This document shows, one piece after another, positions 1-11,845 of a stretch of 64,000 nucleotides of DNA. This stretch comes from Castanea sativa. Taxonomy: Eukaryota; Streptophyta; Magnoliopsida; Fagales; Fagaceae. Every line of letters starts with the position of its first letter. The first letter of the stretch is position 1. The stretch is taken from NCBI RefSeq assembly GCF_040712315.1, contig NC_134013.1, positions 11,567,001 to 11,631,000 of the forward strand. Reading direction: 5' to 3'. Both the position numbers and the translations under genes were made by a program. The notes beneath the pieces were generated by a model. It was given only the letters and a program-made list of their open reading frames with translations. It made no database searches and was not told the origin of the DNA.

Positions 1-208
1 TTACACCCACGTGGGCTTTCAAGGACTTCTTTTGGCATTGAACTCCTACAAAGCAAGCAAAGCAAGAAAGTTGGGAGTTAATAAATAATGAAGTAAGATG
101 CTAGGAGCTCTGAATAAATTTGATTTCCCTTCGGGTAAATGTGACGGCCGAAATTGTGTGGTGGATTGGTTGCCAGACTAGGTGGTTATGGGGGGGTTGC
201 GACTTGTG

Positions 209-210
<2 letters not shown>

Positions 211-249
<39 letters not shown>
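211..249. repeat. (AG)n microsatellite followed by GGA repeats
   Basis: An uninterrupted GA run of about 19 units is followed by AGG/GGA triplets up to about 272. It makes the low-complexity reading frames on both strands here meaningless as proteins. Confidence 0.9.
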
Positions 250-256
<7 letters not shown>

Positions 257-568
257 AGGAGGAGGAGGAGAAGAAGAAAAGAAAACATTAAAACAAATCA
301 AATAGTTTTTAAGATAAACATTTAATAATTTTACTTTAAATAATTATTTTATTAAAATAAATCAGGTGTCCTAATTCTCAAAAAAAAAAAAAAAATCATG
401 TGATCCTCGTGTGATGCATTTTCCATCCACTCTTCTGAATAGAATAGAAACAAAATGACCAATTTAAACATTTCTCAAAATTTTAGATTCTTTTAATCTA
501 TAAATTTATTATTTGAAGTTAAAAAAACTAGTCACAAATCCACGCAATATGTGAAAAAATGTAATATA

Positions 569-608
<40 letters not shown>

Positions 609-857
609 AAGAATGTAATGTAAAATTTGTAGGTTAAAAAGTACACGCATTATTTAAAAATATATTATTTGCATGTGTTATTTGTTATTTTTCTTGTTTT
701 CAGAAACTCTTGAAGAAAACATGCCAATATATTATGACACAATCAGAACTAGATATAGAGACCAATAGTTGGTAATGAAAATAGCATTATTAATTGAGTT
801 CACCAAAATAAGAACCAATTGAAACTCAACCCTTTATGAGACAACAAAGTCATCTAT

Positions 858-1106
858 CTCAGTGTTCCAAATAATACAATAGGAAAGTATAAGGTGTAAA
901 ACTTTGGTAAAAAAAAAATAAAAAAAAAGCAAGAAAAAATCAAGCCCTCAAAGTGATCAACTCTGATTTTTAGAAAGGTGAAATCTCAGTGTTCCTATAA
1001 TACAAGAGAAAGTATGAGGAATAAAATTTTGCTAAAAAAATAGCAAGAAGAAATCGGCCCTCAAAGTGATCAGCTCTGATTTGGAGAGAGGTGAAAACAA
1101 CCTTGG
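858..1106. repeat. Tandem duplication, 127-bp unit, two copies
   Basis: The string CTCAGTGTTCC starts at 858 and again at 985. Both copies continue through a poly-A stretch, then CCCTCAAAGTGATCA and CTCTGATTT. The copies differ by scattered substitutions and by A-run length, so the duplication is not recent. Confidence 0.8.
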
Positions 1107-1341
1107 TTGGATCCATACCCCTTTTGACTCTTTGAGGTAACGGCTTTCAAATTCTTCAGCAGCCACAACTTCGTCATTAAAAATAATAATGTCGGTGCTA
1201 TCATTCAGTACTACTGTTCCACAGATAGAAATTGAAACATCTTCATCCATCCCCGATTTCTTCTTCATGTTTCTTTTCACAAAATGACTATGGGAAATGC
1301 TTTATGGATATGGTGGTTGAAGTCTCATTCTTCACAAGAAT

Positions 1342-1835
1342 GTGCTTTGCACAGGTTTTGCCCTTAGCAGAGAAGGTGATTACTTTGTTTATTTTGTCAA
1401 AAAAAATAGAAAAGAGAGAGCAACGTCTCTTGCAGATTCTGTTTTTGATGCAGTTTATACACCTATAAATACGCAGCTCTTACAAGAGGCTGCAGAGGTT
1501 GGGGCCATTGTGGTGAGTGGAGTGGACATGTTTATCGGACAGGCCCTAGGCCAATTCAGACTGTTCACTGGTGGCTTAGGTACCAGTCCTCCGATCCTCT
1601 TATGTCAAACCATTGATTTATTAATTTAACAAGAGGGGCTTTATTTCTTTTAGTAATTTAAGGTACCAAGTCATTTAAAATCATGTGCAAATTACAACTA
1701 CCTGGGTTTGTTTACATGCAAGATTCAACTTTTTTGGTTAAATTCTAAAGCATGAGCATTAATCATTATTTTGTTTGAACTGCTTTTCAGCTCCAGAAGA
1801 TTTAATGCGTAAGCTTGTTCTGGAACAACTTTGAC
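1342..1835 (+). pseudogene. DQD/SDH: 3' remnant of a dehydroquinate dehydratase/shikimate dehydrogenase gene
   Basis: The intact plant enzyme is bifunctional and catalyses steps 3 and 4 of the plastid shikimate pathway. The frame at about 1446-1582 reads VFDAVYTP, then LLQEAAEVGA, SGVDMF and FRLFTGG, which is the C-terminal end of the shikimate dehydrogenase domain. A donor after GGCTTAG (1581/1582) and an acceptor at about 1790 join it to a short last exon reading APEDLMRKLVLEQL and a stop near 1835; the join is in frame. Upstream in the same frame, NRKERATSLADS resembles the enzyme's NRxxxRAxxLA segment but is fused directly to VFDAVYTP, so roughly 50 residues normally between them are missing. 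The other several hundred residues of the enzyme are absent upstream. I read this as a truncated, internally deleted copy. The C-terminal assignment is firm; the upstream match is weaker. Confidence 0.75.
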
Positions 1836-2481
1836 ACTTATAACCGATCAAGCTAAGAAGAAAATTGCTAACATATAAAAATTACTTTGTCACTTCTTTT
1901 GCGGTATTGAAGTAATAAATCAGTGAAGATGCACGCTAGCTTAGCTCACATGGTTTGTTTGAGGTTGTCCTATTTGAGCTCAAACACCTTCACCAGCTTG
2001 TCAATCCAGAGCCCCTCCCTCCCTACGAAATTGCATGCAAGGACAAGGCTCTTAAGATTATAGATAGGATAGGTTGCAGTCAAATAATAAAAGAAGGATT
2101 TGGCCATGTTGTTAGAAATTAGAATTACCAGGTGCTCCAAATTGTATCACTTTGGACATACATTGCATAGATTTAAGGAATGGCAATTACAACAGAGAAA
2201 ATTGTGAAGAGAGTTGGGAGCTGTATTTTAAATACCAGATTGTATAGCCATGCTTACACACGGAAACATTTAACAACGATGATGTTGAGGTAGTTTTACT
2301 CAGGTGAATAAGGTGGTCATCTCTGCTTTCGTACTAAGTATTATGAATGGATTACTTGACACCAAATTAAAATGGACACTTAATGAAATATTACGCTACA
2401 ATTAGAACTAATTTGGGTTATGATTGTGCTTTGACTTTAATATATTATATATGATTTCTTCCACAGAGAAGAAAATGATGA
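1836..2481. other. Spacer, nothing recognised
   Basis: No frame longer than about 60 codons looks coding. A stretch at about 1925-2020 has weak resemblance to tRNA-type A and B boxes but no clear ends, so I do not call it. Confidence 0.4.
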
Positions 2482-2604
2482 TTACTATTACTAATGAGTT
2501 ATAGCTCAGCTAATACTTCCTCTTGTAATAATGAGATGGAGAGGTTATGAGTTCAAAACTCACAGGATGTGTGTGTAACTTACCAATAATTTTTTTTTTT
2601 TTTT
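2482..2604 (+). mobile_element. tRNA-derived SINE
   Basis: The body has an A-box-like TAGCTCAGCTAATA and a B-box-like GAGTTCAAAACTC about 50 bases apart, and ends in a T-rich tail. It is flanked by AAATGATGA on both sides (2473-2481 and 2605-2613), which I take as the target-site duplication. Boxes and spacing fit a tRNA-headed pol III SINE. Confidence 0.6.
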
Positions 2605-2699
2605 AAATGATGAAGAAAAGGTATGACTATAAGAATTCCTAAAATTAAGGGATATGTTTCCATAATAATTATAGGAATGAGATGTTTTTATAGCATCTT

Positions 2700-3060
2700 T
2701 TGAAAGTTTAAGTGCAATGACACACATACATATTTACGGCTTAAATGAGTCAAGTCATTTGTAAACAATTTGGGTTAGGCTTAATAAAAAGCTCTTTCTT
2801 GTTTATTTGTTTACAAAAAAGTTAAGCTTAAGTTAAGCCTTACTTTTAGGCTTGTTTAATAAACGAGCCAACCCCAAAAAAAAAAAAAAGGTTCATAAAT
2901 AGGCTCGTGAACAATAGATTTTGATAAATAAAAAAAATAAAACAAGTTGAGTTTAAGTTGGTTTATAGGCTTGGTAACAAGCTTGCTATTGACTTAGCAA
3001 TAAACTCGTATCTTATTAATCATTAATTAATCAAGAGTTCATTCAAACTAAATAGGCTTG
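2700..3060. repeat. Degenerate dispersed-repeat remnant
   Basis: The stretch is full of variants of GGCTTG/CAAGCC, TTTAATAAACGAGCC and AAGCTTAAGTTAAGCC, partly in inverted orientation. Text like this is common in plant dispersed repeats. I cannot define ends or a class. Confidence 0.3.
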
Positions 3061-3061
3061 A

Positions 3062-3446
3062 TAATATGGTTAATATAAATATGATAAGAGAGATGCTACA
3101 TCCACAACATTTTCACAACAAATCATAAGTGATTAGTTGTTATTGGTTCAAATTTGAATCTAACACTAAGATTACTTTTTTGTCCCAACAATAACAACCG
3201 GTCACTTAAGATTTGTTATAAAAATGTTGTGAAAATGTTGTGGACATATCATTTCTTATATGATGATATACTTGTATTAAATCTTGATTTTAAGAGCTAA
3301 ACTTAAAGCATTTGCATTAAACAATGCACAATAGAAAAGGGTATCAATTTTACATATTTAAGTCTCAAAATCACCTACATCAATCAAGCTAAAAATGTGT
3401 AAATTTACAATGTTATTACAGTAACTGTGTAAATTTACGTTGACAC
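3062..3446. repeat. Left part of a duplicated repeat block (copy 1)
   Basis: Apart from the MITE at 3086-3257, this matches 23168-23385 nearly base for base (for example TTGATTTTAAGAGCTAAACT, AAAAGGGTATCAATTTTACA). The match stops at the Gypsy insertion and resumes on its far side at 14926. Copy 2 at 23.2 kb lacks both insertions. Confidence 0.85.
3086..3257. mobile_element. 172-bp MITE with long terminal inverted repeats
   Basis: The ends are AAGAGAGATGCTACATCCAC and its imperfect complement; the inverted repeat continues through CACAACATTTTCACAACA and the interior forms a near-complete hairpin. It is flanked by ATATGAT on both sides (3079-3085 and 3258-3264). The paralogous copy near 23190 shows the same flank without the element, which confirms the boundaries. 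A 7-9 bp duplication fits a hAT- or Mutator-derived MITE; I cannot decide which. Confidence 0.8.
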
Positions 3447-4215
3447 TGTAAGTGCACAATTATACCCGGACCCAAAAACTAGTGTTGGGTTCAGGCTCAA
3501 TGAGCCTTATACAATGAAATTTGTAGAGTATGGATTTGAAACCTAGGTTTCGGATGTTGGAAGTTTGATTAACAGGCTAGAGTGCCACAATCTATGCAAA
3601 TGGTAAACAAGTATGACAAAGAAACCTCCTCAGACGTAAACCAAGGACGAATTGTATATTCCTTCTCTTTCTATGCCAAAGATTACAATTCTTAGTTCTT
3701 TTTCTAGTTTAGAAGCAGGTCCCCCTCTCTTTCCTCTCTCGTCTCCTTATATACTTCTTCTTCTTCACTGGTTCATCCACGTGTCATACAAATCTTCCCC
3801 TTGGATACTTGTCCCATCCACCACCTTCTTGAAATCTTCAAATAATAGCAGGAAGGCTGAATTCTATCATTCAGAGGTCATTTTCTCATTAATGTGGCCA
3901 GGGAGGTAGATGCAAGGCCTTTAATGTGGTGGTAGCAGCTTTTTCCTTAGATATTTCTCACATGTTCTTGCTTCTAAAGGGTGCTTGGATCACTCTCTTA
4001 CCCATCAGTTCTTCCAGAATTCTGCCTCTAACCCATTTAGCAAGTCCCAAGGTCATTGTTGGGCTTGTCCGATGAGACACTCCTCCTCGGACAACTCCTC
4101 GGACTACTACAGTGCGGATTGACTTGTGGGCCTAGAGGCCCTGATCAAAACAAACTGGTACTAACCGATCAGGCTCAAAACCCAAACATTTATTCAAGAG
4201 CTTTTACCCCCCACA
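3447..4215 (-). repeat. 3' LTR of element 1
   Basis: It starts (minus strand) TGTGGGGGGTAAAAG and ends GTGCACTTACA. A TATATAAG box lies at about 3746-3753, read on the minus strand and matched in the other LTR, which suits a pol II promoter in U3. The same family occurs as solo LTRs at 36723 and, more distantly, at 17150 and 21677. Confidence 0.92.
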
Positions 4216-4232
4216 ATAGCCCCTCAAAACTT
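4216..4232 (-). other. Polypurine tract of element 1
   Basis: On the minus strand the bases just before the 3' LTR read TTTTGAGGGGCTAT. Element 2 has the matching AAGGGGGCTAT at the same place. This is where plus-strand DNA synthesis would be primed. Confidence 0.75.
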
Positions 4233-4714
4233 TATTTCTTCCTCCCGTCTGAGGAGAGAAATGGAGTTTTGAACCAAACAGTGCACCCCCCACACACTTT
4301 GCAAACCGCCATAAGTGTTGGGGTCCTTTCGTTCCCTGAAAACGTCTCTGACGCTTCGAAACCTAGAACATGCACATTTATGACCGCAAGTTACATCCTG
4401 TTTCCCACGTTCAATGGTGGGATACGCATCGGACGGCCCAGATTGGCTCTGAAAATTTGAGCGGGAGAATTTTAATTTTGAGGTCGCCTCCCGCACGTCA
4501 AAACGCCTGGGAACCCATACCTTCATTCATTCTTTCAGAAATCAATCGCATCTAAGTGTCAATCATTACCTTTTCTCTCCAGAAACTCGTGAAGAATTGC
4601 ATAGCCAACTCCCGTAAGTTTTCACTCTTCTTTATTCATTCCTTCTCGGCTTCTATCCTAGGCCACCATTTAAACCCCTTTCCTTCCTTAAACTTTCATT
4701 TTAGTTCCCACCAA

Positions 4715-7260
4715 ATGGGTAGATTTAAGTGTCTAGTTGATACCGACGCCGGTATGGAGGGTTTTAGGGCCAAATACCAGATTCCTGATGACGTAGGCTT
4801 AAGATATTGCCCAGTAGAAGCCATAGGTAACGCTAGAAGAGAGGGAGAAGTCCTCATTCCCATGATCGCCTTCATAGAAGGTGGGATGACTCTCCCCATG
4901 AAAAACGTGACCAGTGAATACCTTCATAACCATAGGTTATGCCCAGACCAATGCACACCAAACATGTTTAGAGTCTTAGGTTGAGTCGATGCTCTGAACG
5001 AGCAAATGGGTCTGAACCTCACATGGCACGACGTTGTCTATATGTACGAGTGCCATAAATTTAAAAATGTAGGATATTACATTAAATCTAGATCTAGCAT
5101 TGTTAGGCTAATTTCCTGTCTTCCCAAATCCAACAAAAGCATGAAAGACGACTATCTCATCGCCTCAGGAAACTGGTCTGACGATCCTTACTGTCCAGTT
5201 GAATGGGGAGAGCCAGGTGTGACTCCTTAGGAGTTAGATTTCCTAACCCATGATTCAATCCCGTTGCCTTTACCGTTTTTAATTTTTATTGCACATTATT
5301 GCTTTTTGTCTAGATGTTTATCACTAGTCTGACCATGCTCGTCTTCTCGGATGTTTCTTCTCACAAATAAACAACACGTACGCCCACGTCTCAGCCTCTG
5401 CAACGTTGCCGACTTGAACCGTGTCCTTCGCTCCGAAATCTTCATGAGTGAAGACCTACAAGTGAGAGCTACCCACCTGATACTAGGATACGATCCTATA
5501 TCAGTGGACTTCCAAGAAATTAACAATGCGCTCATTGCGGGAGACAAACGACGTAGAAGAATAGACGTGGCACGACCCAGCTTCCTTTCCAACCACGAAC
5601 TCCCAGACAACCTCTCCATCATCCTGTATACTCGCCCTATCGCAGCGATTCCTCTCTCGGCACACTCCCAGACAACCGCCGTCTGAGAAGAGCAAGCGTC
5701 CTCGCAACAATTGTTGGATGAGGAGATAGAACAATTTCAACTCGTGGAAGCCGAGAGACCCCAAGAGGAGCAGCTCGTCATCCTCTCGGACGAGGAATGC
5801 ACGCCCGCCGAAACTTCAGGCATACAAAGTTTGGTGATTGCACAGCCTGACTCAAGCTCTGAAGAAGAAGAAATGGACGCTCTTCGACAGCTAATGAATA
5901 AGAGGGGCGCGAGAGTCTCTCAAAAGGGAACAGGTGGGTCGCAGGTCCCTCCATCCCTACCCCCACCCCCTCTTCCCTACGATCCTAAGCCTCCCGTTGC
6001 GGAGCCTAAGAAGAAGAGGAAGATTGAGGCCGAGGAGATAGATGCGGAGAGGCAAAAGAAGTTGAAACAACAACAACAACAACAACAAAAACCTAGCAAA
6101 GGCAAGGGACGTGCCTCCTCAGTGGAAAGCGAGGAGAACAGGGACCTCGCCGAGGTACGCCGTACATCGGCGAACTGGTCTCCCGAGCTGAAACTGGATG
6201 GGGCACCAATCTCCTGCCAGTCTAGTATTAGGGCGTTCCAGCAAGGTCACGCTCTCCATCTGGCCGACGCCTTGGTACGTCCCCTTCTTCTGCCTAAGGA
6301 CATGGACGCCCTGGACAAGATGAACCAGCCGCATCTGTTCCTTTCACTAAAAAAGGACTTGACCCTGGTGAGTATCTAAGCCTTATCCTCACCTTACTAT
6401 TTCATTAGACCTTAACAAAAGAAACATTCTAATGTACTTGAGACTCGCGTTACTAATAATGTATTCATTTTGATATTTCACCACAGGCCATCCAAGAAGT
6501 ATTTGCTACCGAGAAGTGGGTGGAAGATTCTCGGAAGAAAGCTGGACTTGAACTAGAGCTTAGGCAAGAGACTGAGAAGTCCTTAGGCCAAGCTCTTGCG
6601 CATAATGAGAAGCTAACCACACAGCTGGCCGAGCTAAAGAGAGAGAAGGATGGTGCCGAGGCCAGCCTAAAAACAATGAGGACCCAAGTGGAGGGGCAAT
6701 GCAAGCTTCTTCGTCAGAAGGACAAAGACTTATCCAAATCTCAACAAGAGAATTCAGAACTAAAGAAGGAGCTTGCAAAAATGAGAGACAAGGCTCGTAC
6801 CTTCAAAGACTCTATGGAGGCCGCGAAGAAGATTGCTTACAAGGAAGGGGTGGTGGTGACAGAAAACCAATTAACTGAGGAGTTCACCGAGCTGTACCGA
6901 GAGTATTGCCAACAGGTGTGGGAGGAAGCCTTAAATGTGGCAGGGATTCCCTCAACTTCCGAGCTGAAGAAGCCCGAAAACATCTGGCTCCCCCTAGACA
7001 TCCAGGTGATAGAAGAACTTCCTCCTGTCGCTCCTGCCCCTGAGATAGCATCTTCCACGCTCCCTCCCATGATTCCAGAGCTCATTCCAACTCCTACAGA
7101 ACCTAAGGGTTCCAACAAAGAGAAGGAACAAGGTGATGGGGCCGAGAAGACTACGAGCCAAAGCCCCGAGCCCAATGTCCCTCCACCGATGGCAATAGAT
7201 AAGGAAAAACAAGCCCAGTCCTCATTCGAAATAGAGCAGAACCCCCTTTTTAAGGCTTAG
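4715..7260 (+). pseudogene. Antisense spliced ORF of element 1 (gypsy-type putative transposase domain plus coiled coil)
   Basis: It runs opposite to gag-pol, between pol and the 3' LTR. Exon 1 (4715-5216) starts MGRFKCLVDTDAG and contains EGEVLIPMIAFIEGG and CTPNMFRVLG; this is the type of N-terminal domain catalogued as Transposase_28 (putative gypsy-type transposon), a family name and not proof of transposase activity. A donor follows at CCAG/GTGTGA. Exon 2 begins near 5314 (acceptor uncertain) and continues to about 6368, with acidic, Pro-rich and KKKRK-like basic stretches. The second intron (about 6369-6486, gtgagt...ccacag) leads to exon 3 (6487-7260), a Lys/Glu-rich coiled coil with a Pro-rich tail. 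In-frame stops at 4982-4984 and 5684-5686 break it. Element 2 carries the homologous three-exon ORF at 44175-46759. Role in the element is unknown. Confidence 0.8.
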
Positions 7261-7640
7261 GGTCTAGGCTAGTTAGGACTTCTCTTTTTGTTATGTAACA
7301 AATTTTTAAATTTTTGCTTTGAATGTACATTAACAAAAATTAATGAAAAACTGTCTGGTTTGATTTTCATTTAACTTCCAATTTTTAGTATAAAAATACC
7401 CATCAGCACAAAAATGAATAAATGGAACAACTAACTCCACTTCCGATATTTCAATTTGTCATAACTTTAAATAGAAGTACACATACTTAGCTTATACTTT
7501 GCAAAGCATGCCTCAAGAGCATAACATATGTAACACAACAATACACAATCAAAAATTTAACTTAGAATTTAATTTGGGGCATAAAGCAATCCAAGTGTTT
7601 CATCAACTTCTCAACACTAATGTGATATGGTTTTTGCTAA
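7261..7640. other. AT-rich spacer inside element 1
   Basis: The stretch lies between the end of the antisense ORF and the 151-bp array. It holds no ORF or repeat I can name. Confidence 0.5.
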
Positions 7641-8995
7641 TGTTCTCAAAGTAGAGGGTTCAAGGACCCGACATAACCAAACTTCCTTAATCAACAACTG
7701 GGATGTCAATTTTTACAAGGCATGTGGTCCGAGAACCATGCGTGTCCAAGTTTCTAGTTGGTATTTAAAAATTGTAACTTGAAATGTTAATTTTCCCAAA
7801 GTAGAAGGTCTGTGGACTCGACATAACTAAGGTTCTGTTTAACAAATGATAAGATATCAATTTCCATAAGGCATGTAGTCCGAGGACCATACATGTCCAA
7901 GTTTTTGTTTGATACTTAGAAATTGTAACCTGAAATGTTAATTTTCCCAAAGTAGAAGGTCTGTGGACCCTACATAACTAATGTTCTATTTAACAAATGA
8001 TAAGATATCAATTTCCACAAGGCATGTGGTCCGAGGACCATGCATGTTCAATTTTCTATTTGATACTTAGAGATTGTAACCTGAAATGTTAATTTCCCTA
8101 AAGTAGAAGGTCTGTGGATCCGACATAACTAAGGTTCTGTTTAACAAATGATAAGATATCAATTTTCACAAGGCATGTGGTCCGAGGAACATACATGTCC
8201 AAGTTTCTGTTTGATACTTAGAAATTGTAACTTGAAATGTTAATTTTCCCAAAGTAGAAGGTCTGTGGACCTGACATAACTAAGGTTCTGTTTAACAAAT
8301 GATAAGATATCAATTTCCACAAGGCATATGGTCCGAGGACCATACATGTTCAAGTTTCTGTTTGATACTTAGAAATTGTAACCTAAAATGTTAATTTTCT
8401 CAAAGTAGAAAGTCTGTGGACCCGACATATCTAAGGCTTTGTTTAACAAATGATAAGATATCAATTTTCACAAGGCATGTGGTCCAAGGACCATACATGT
8501 CCAAGTTTCTGTTTGATACTTAGAAATTGTAACTTGAAATGTTAATTTTCCCAAAGTAGAAGGTCTGTGGACCCTACATAACTAAGGTTCTGTTTAACAA
8601 ATGATAAGATATCAATTTCCACAAAGCATGTGGTTCGAGGACCATACATGTTCAAGTTTCTGTTTGATACTTAGAAATTGTAACTTGAAACGTTAATTTC
8701 CCCAAAGTAGAAGGTCTGTGGACCCGACATAACTAAGGTTCTGTTTAACAAATGATAAGATATCAATTTTCACAAGGCATGTGGTCCGAGGACCATACAT
8801 GTTCATGTTTCTGTTTGATACTTAGAAATTGTAACCTGAAATGTTAATTTCCCCAAAGTAGAAGGTCTGTGGACCCGACATAACTAAGGTTCTGTTTAAT
8901 AAATAATAAGATATCAATTTTCACAAGGCATGCGGCCCGAAGACCATACATGTTCAAGTTTTTGTTTGATACTTAGAAATTATGAGAGATAAACC
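7640..8995 (-). repeat. 151-bp tandem repeat array, about nine units, downstream of pol in element 1
   Basis: The marker GGTCTGTGGA occurs at 7807, 7958, 8109, 8260, 8411, 8562, 8713 and 8864, exactly 151 bases apart each time, with degenerate units at both ends. Each unit holds the conserved core GCATGTGGTCCGAGGACCAT, which on the element's sense strand reads ATGGTCCTCGGACCACATGC. Element 2 has an 81-bp array in the equivalent place built around a very similar core. No long open frame crosses the array. Confidence 0.95.
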
Positions 8996-9040
8996 TAAGT
9001 ACATATTGATAATTTGAACAACAAGCGATAAAAGTATTTT

Positions 9041-11845
9041 TTATGAATGATAATACCTTTGTAGGTTGTTTACATTCCAGGGGCGTTGTACAATTTTTTC
9101 ATCTAGATCAGCTAATCGATATGATCCTATGCCTGCTACAGAGATGATCTGATAGGGTCCTTCCCAATTTGGTGCTAGCTTTCCCCAAGCTGGGTTTTTA
9201 GCAGTACCCACGACTTTCCTTAGCACCAAATCCCCAGGCGCTAGTGGCCTTAGCTTCACATGAGCATCATATCCTCGTTTAAGCTTCTGTTGATAATAAG
9301 TCATTTGGACCATGGCAGCCTCTCGCCGCTCCTCAACCAGATCCAGGCTTTTCTCTAGGAGACCATCGTTATTTTTCAGGCTAAAAGAACTTGTCCTTAG
9401 CGTGGAAAAACCAGATTCTAAAGGTATCACCGCCTCGGCCCCATAGGTCATGGAGAAGGGTGTTTCTCCAGTGGATCTCCGTGGCGTAGTCCGATACGTC
9501 CATAAAACGTGTGGTAGCTCCTCTACCCATCTACCCTTCGCCTCATCCAGCCTCTTTTTAAGTCCACTGACTATGACTTTGTTAACGGCCTCGGCCTGCC
9601 CATTTCCCTGAGGGTAAGCTGGGGTGGAGTATCTATTTGTGATATCCATGTCACTACAATATTTCCTGAAAGCTTTACTATCAAATTAGACGCCATTATT
9701 TGAAATAAATGTGTGAGGTACCCCAAATCTAGTGATAATATTCTTCCTGATAAACTTCTTGGAGTCGATATCCCTAATATTTGATAAAGACTCAGCTTCG
9801 ACCCATTTGGTGAAGTAATCGGTTTCGTCGAGTAGTCATCTTTTGTTTCCCATAGCCCTCGGAAAAGACTAAACTATATCCAGCCCCCATTGAGCGAATG
9901 GCCAAGGACTGGACAAAGGATTAAGGACTCCCCCAGGCTGATGAATGTTGGGAGCGCACCTTTGGCATTGGTCACACTTTCTTGCGTAGTCTTGAGCTTC
10001 CCTCTGTATATTGGACCACCAATATCCCTGAGTCAGAGCCCTATGGGCTAAGGACCTTCCCCCAGTACGGCTTCCGCAAATTCCCTCATGCAATTCTTCC
10101 AAAAGTGCCTCCGTTGCCTCATGATGTACACATACCAAGTATGGTCCGAAAAATGAGCGTTTATACAACTTCTGTTCCTCGAAAAACCAGAAACGAGGCG
10201 CCTTTCGATGAATCTTATCTGCTTCAGACTTGTCCTCGGGAAGAATATCGCTTTTTAGAAAAGAGACTACAAGGTCAATCCAGCTAGGTCTAGGCCTTAT
10301 CAGATGGATACGGACGACACTTGCAGTGGTCAGAGTTGGTTTTAGTAAGTCTTCAACGAGGATAATCCTAGGCAAACATTGAGCCGAGGATTGTAAACAC
10401 TTAACCTGGGTCAGGTACTCTTGCATTCTTGGATCCCTAGCCTCCATGGTCCTCGTCACTTGGTCCACAACTAACTGAGAATCCGAGAACATATGAACTT
10501 CCTTTCCCCCCATTCTACGTACCATATTCATACCAACCAAGAGCGCTTTGTACTCGGCCTCGTTATTAGTGGCCGAGAACGCCAATCTCAATGATTTTTC
10601 AAAGACAATTCCCTCAGGGGATATCAAAACAAGTCCAACACCAGACCCCCTCTGGTTAGCTGCCCCATCAACATACACTTTCCAAATCAGTGGTCCTTTG
10701 CTCATGATCATGCCAACTGATTTTTCATCCATGTGTGATTCCTTCGTAGTTTCTTCTAACGATGGTTCGGCAAACTCTGCCACCAAATCCGCAAGAACTT
10801 GGCTCTTCACCGAGATGCGTGGCATGTATTTGATATCAAAAGCTCTCAGAATAGTTCCCCACTTGGCTACCCTCCCCGAATAGTCAGCACTTCGTAACAC
10901 TGTCTTGAGAGGCAGTTGGGTCAAAACCACCACGGTGTGTGACTGGAAATAGTGAGGAAGCTTTCGCGTGGCATGGACTACAGCCAGGATTACCTTCTTT
11001 AAAGGCAAATAACGCACCTCAACTTTATTCAAGGATTTGCTGACATAATAGACCAGTCTTTGTACCCCTTCGTCGTCCCTTATAAGAACCAAGCTGACTG
11101 CATGGATGTCCACGACTAGGTACGCAAACAGGATTTCATCGACCTCCGGACGAGACATAATGGGCGGCCGGGAAAGATATTCCTTAAGCTGCTGGAAAGC
11201 TAGAGCACACTCCTCGGACCACTGGAATCCTTTCCATTTATTTAATAATTGAAAAAAAGGTCTACACCGGTCAACTGACCGAGAGATAAATCTACTGAGA
11301 GCAGCCATCATCCCGGTCAATTTCTGAACTTCCTTTGGATTCTGAGGTGGTTGCAAGCCCTGAATGGCTCTAACCTGTGCCGAATTCACCTCTATCCCTC
11401 TATGAGTCACCATATAGCCCAGAAACTTTCCGGAACCCACCCCAAAAGAACACTTTGAGGCGTTAAGGCGCAGCTTGTACTTCCTAAGTATTTGAAAGGT
11501 GTCATCGAGATCTTTTACATGCATAGGTATTGCCTTACTCTTTACTACCCTATCATCCACATATACCTCAATGGTCTTTCCAAGTTGCGATTCAAACATT
11601 CTGGTCATCATTCTTTGGTAAGTAGCCTCGGCATTTTTCAACCCGAACAGCATCACTTTATAGTGATAGTTCCCTGTTGGAGTAATGAAAGCAGTCATCT
11701 CCTGATCACCCAACGCCAATGGTATTTGGTGATAACCCTGGAAAGCATCTAAAAAGCTCATCCGAGGATGCCCGACCGTAGCATCCACAAGCTGATCGAT
11801 GCATGGCATCAGGAACGAGTCCTTTGGGCAGGCTTTGTTTAGGTC
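9041..11845 (-). pseudogene. Pol region of element 1: RT (partial), RNase H, integrase
   Basis: Reading from 11845 downwards: DLNKACPKDSF and FQGYHQIPLA (RT), the RT catalytic YVDD near 11560, then the RNase H domain with YVDGAAN, NNEAEYKA and SDSQLVV. Next come the integrase zinc-binding part (CDQCQRCAP near 9960), the core (TDYFTKW, NNGV) and the C-terminal part ending near 9041. Defects: the N-terminal part of RT, including the usual KKNGKWRVCVDF stretch seen in element 2, is deleted at about 11840-11845 with a frame change. About 28 residues holding the RNase H NTHAD motif (last catalytic Asp) are deleted near 10390. Stop codons lie at 9869-9871 and at least twice more in the integrase core (9650-9868). 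The C-terminal 200 codons (9041-9649) are still open. Confidence 0.9.

Larger units (their letters stand above)
1..1340. other. AT-rich spacer without a supported gene
   Basis: This is mostly A/T-rich DNA with homopolymer runs, an ATT run near 570-600 and the two repeats listed separately. A minus-strand reading frame at 1032-1280 has coding-like composition in its middle part (around 1110-1250), but I do not recognise it and its end lies in the tandem duplication at 858-1106. I see no promoter or intact gene. Confidence 0.5.

Noticed and set aside
101..305. Open frames on both strands over the GA/CT repeat
   Set aside because: They consist of alternating Ser-Leu, Arg-Glu or poly-Pro/Gly read from a microsatellite; not proteins.
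1032..1280. Minus-strand frame with DEVVAAEEFESRYLKESKGV
   Set aside because: It looks faintly coding, but I recognise no family, and its end lies in a tandem duplication. Not called.
9982..10883. Plus-strand frames opposite the pol gene of element 1
   Set aside because: Shadows of RT/RNase H in another frame; no conserved motif and no equivalent in element 2.
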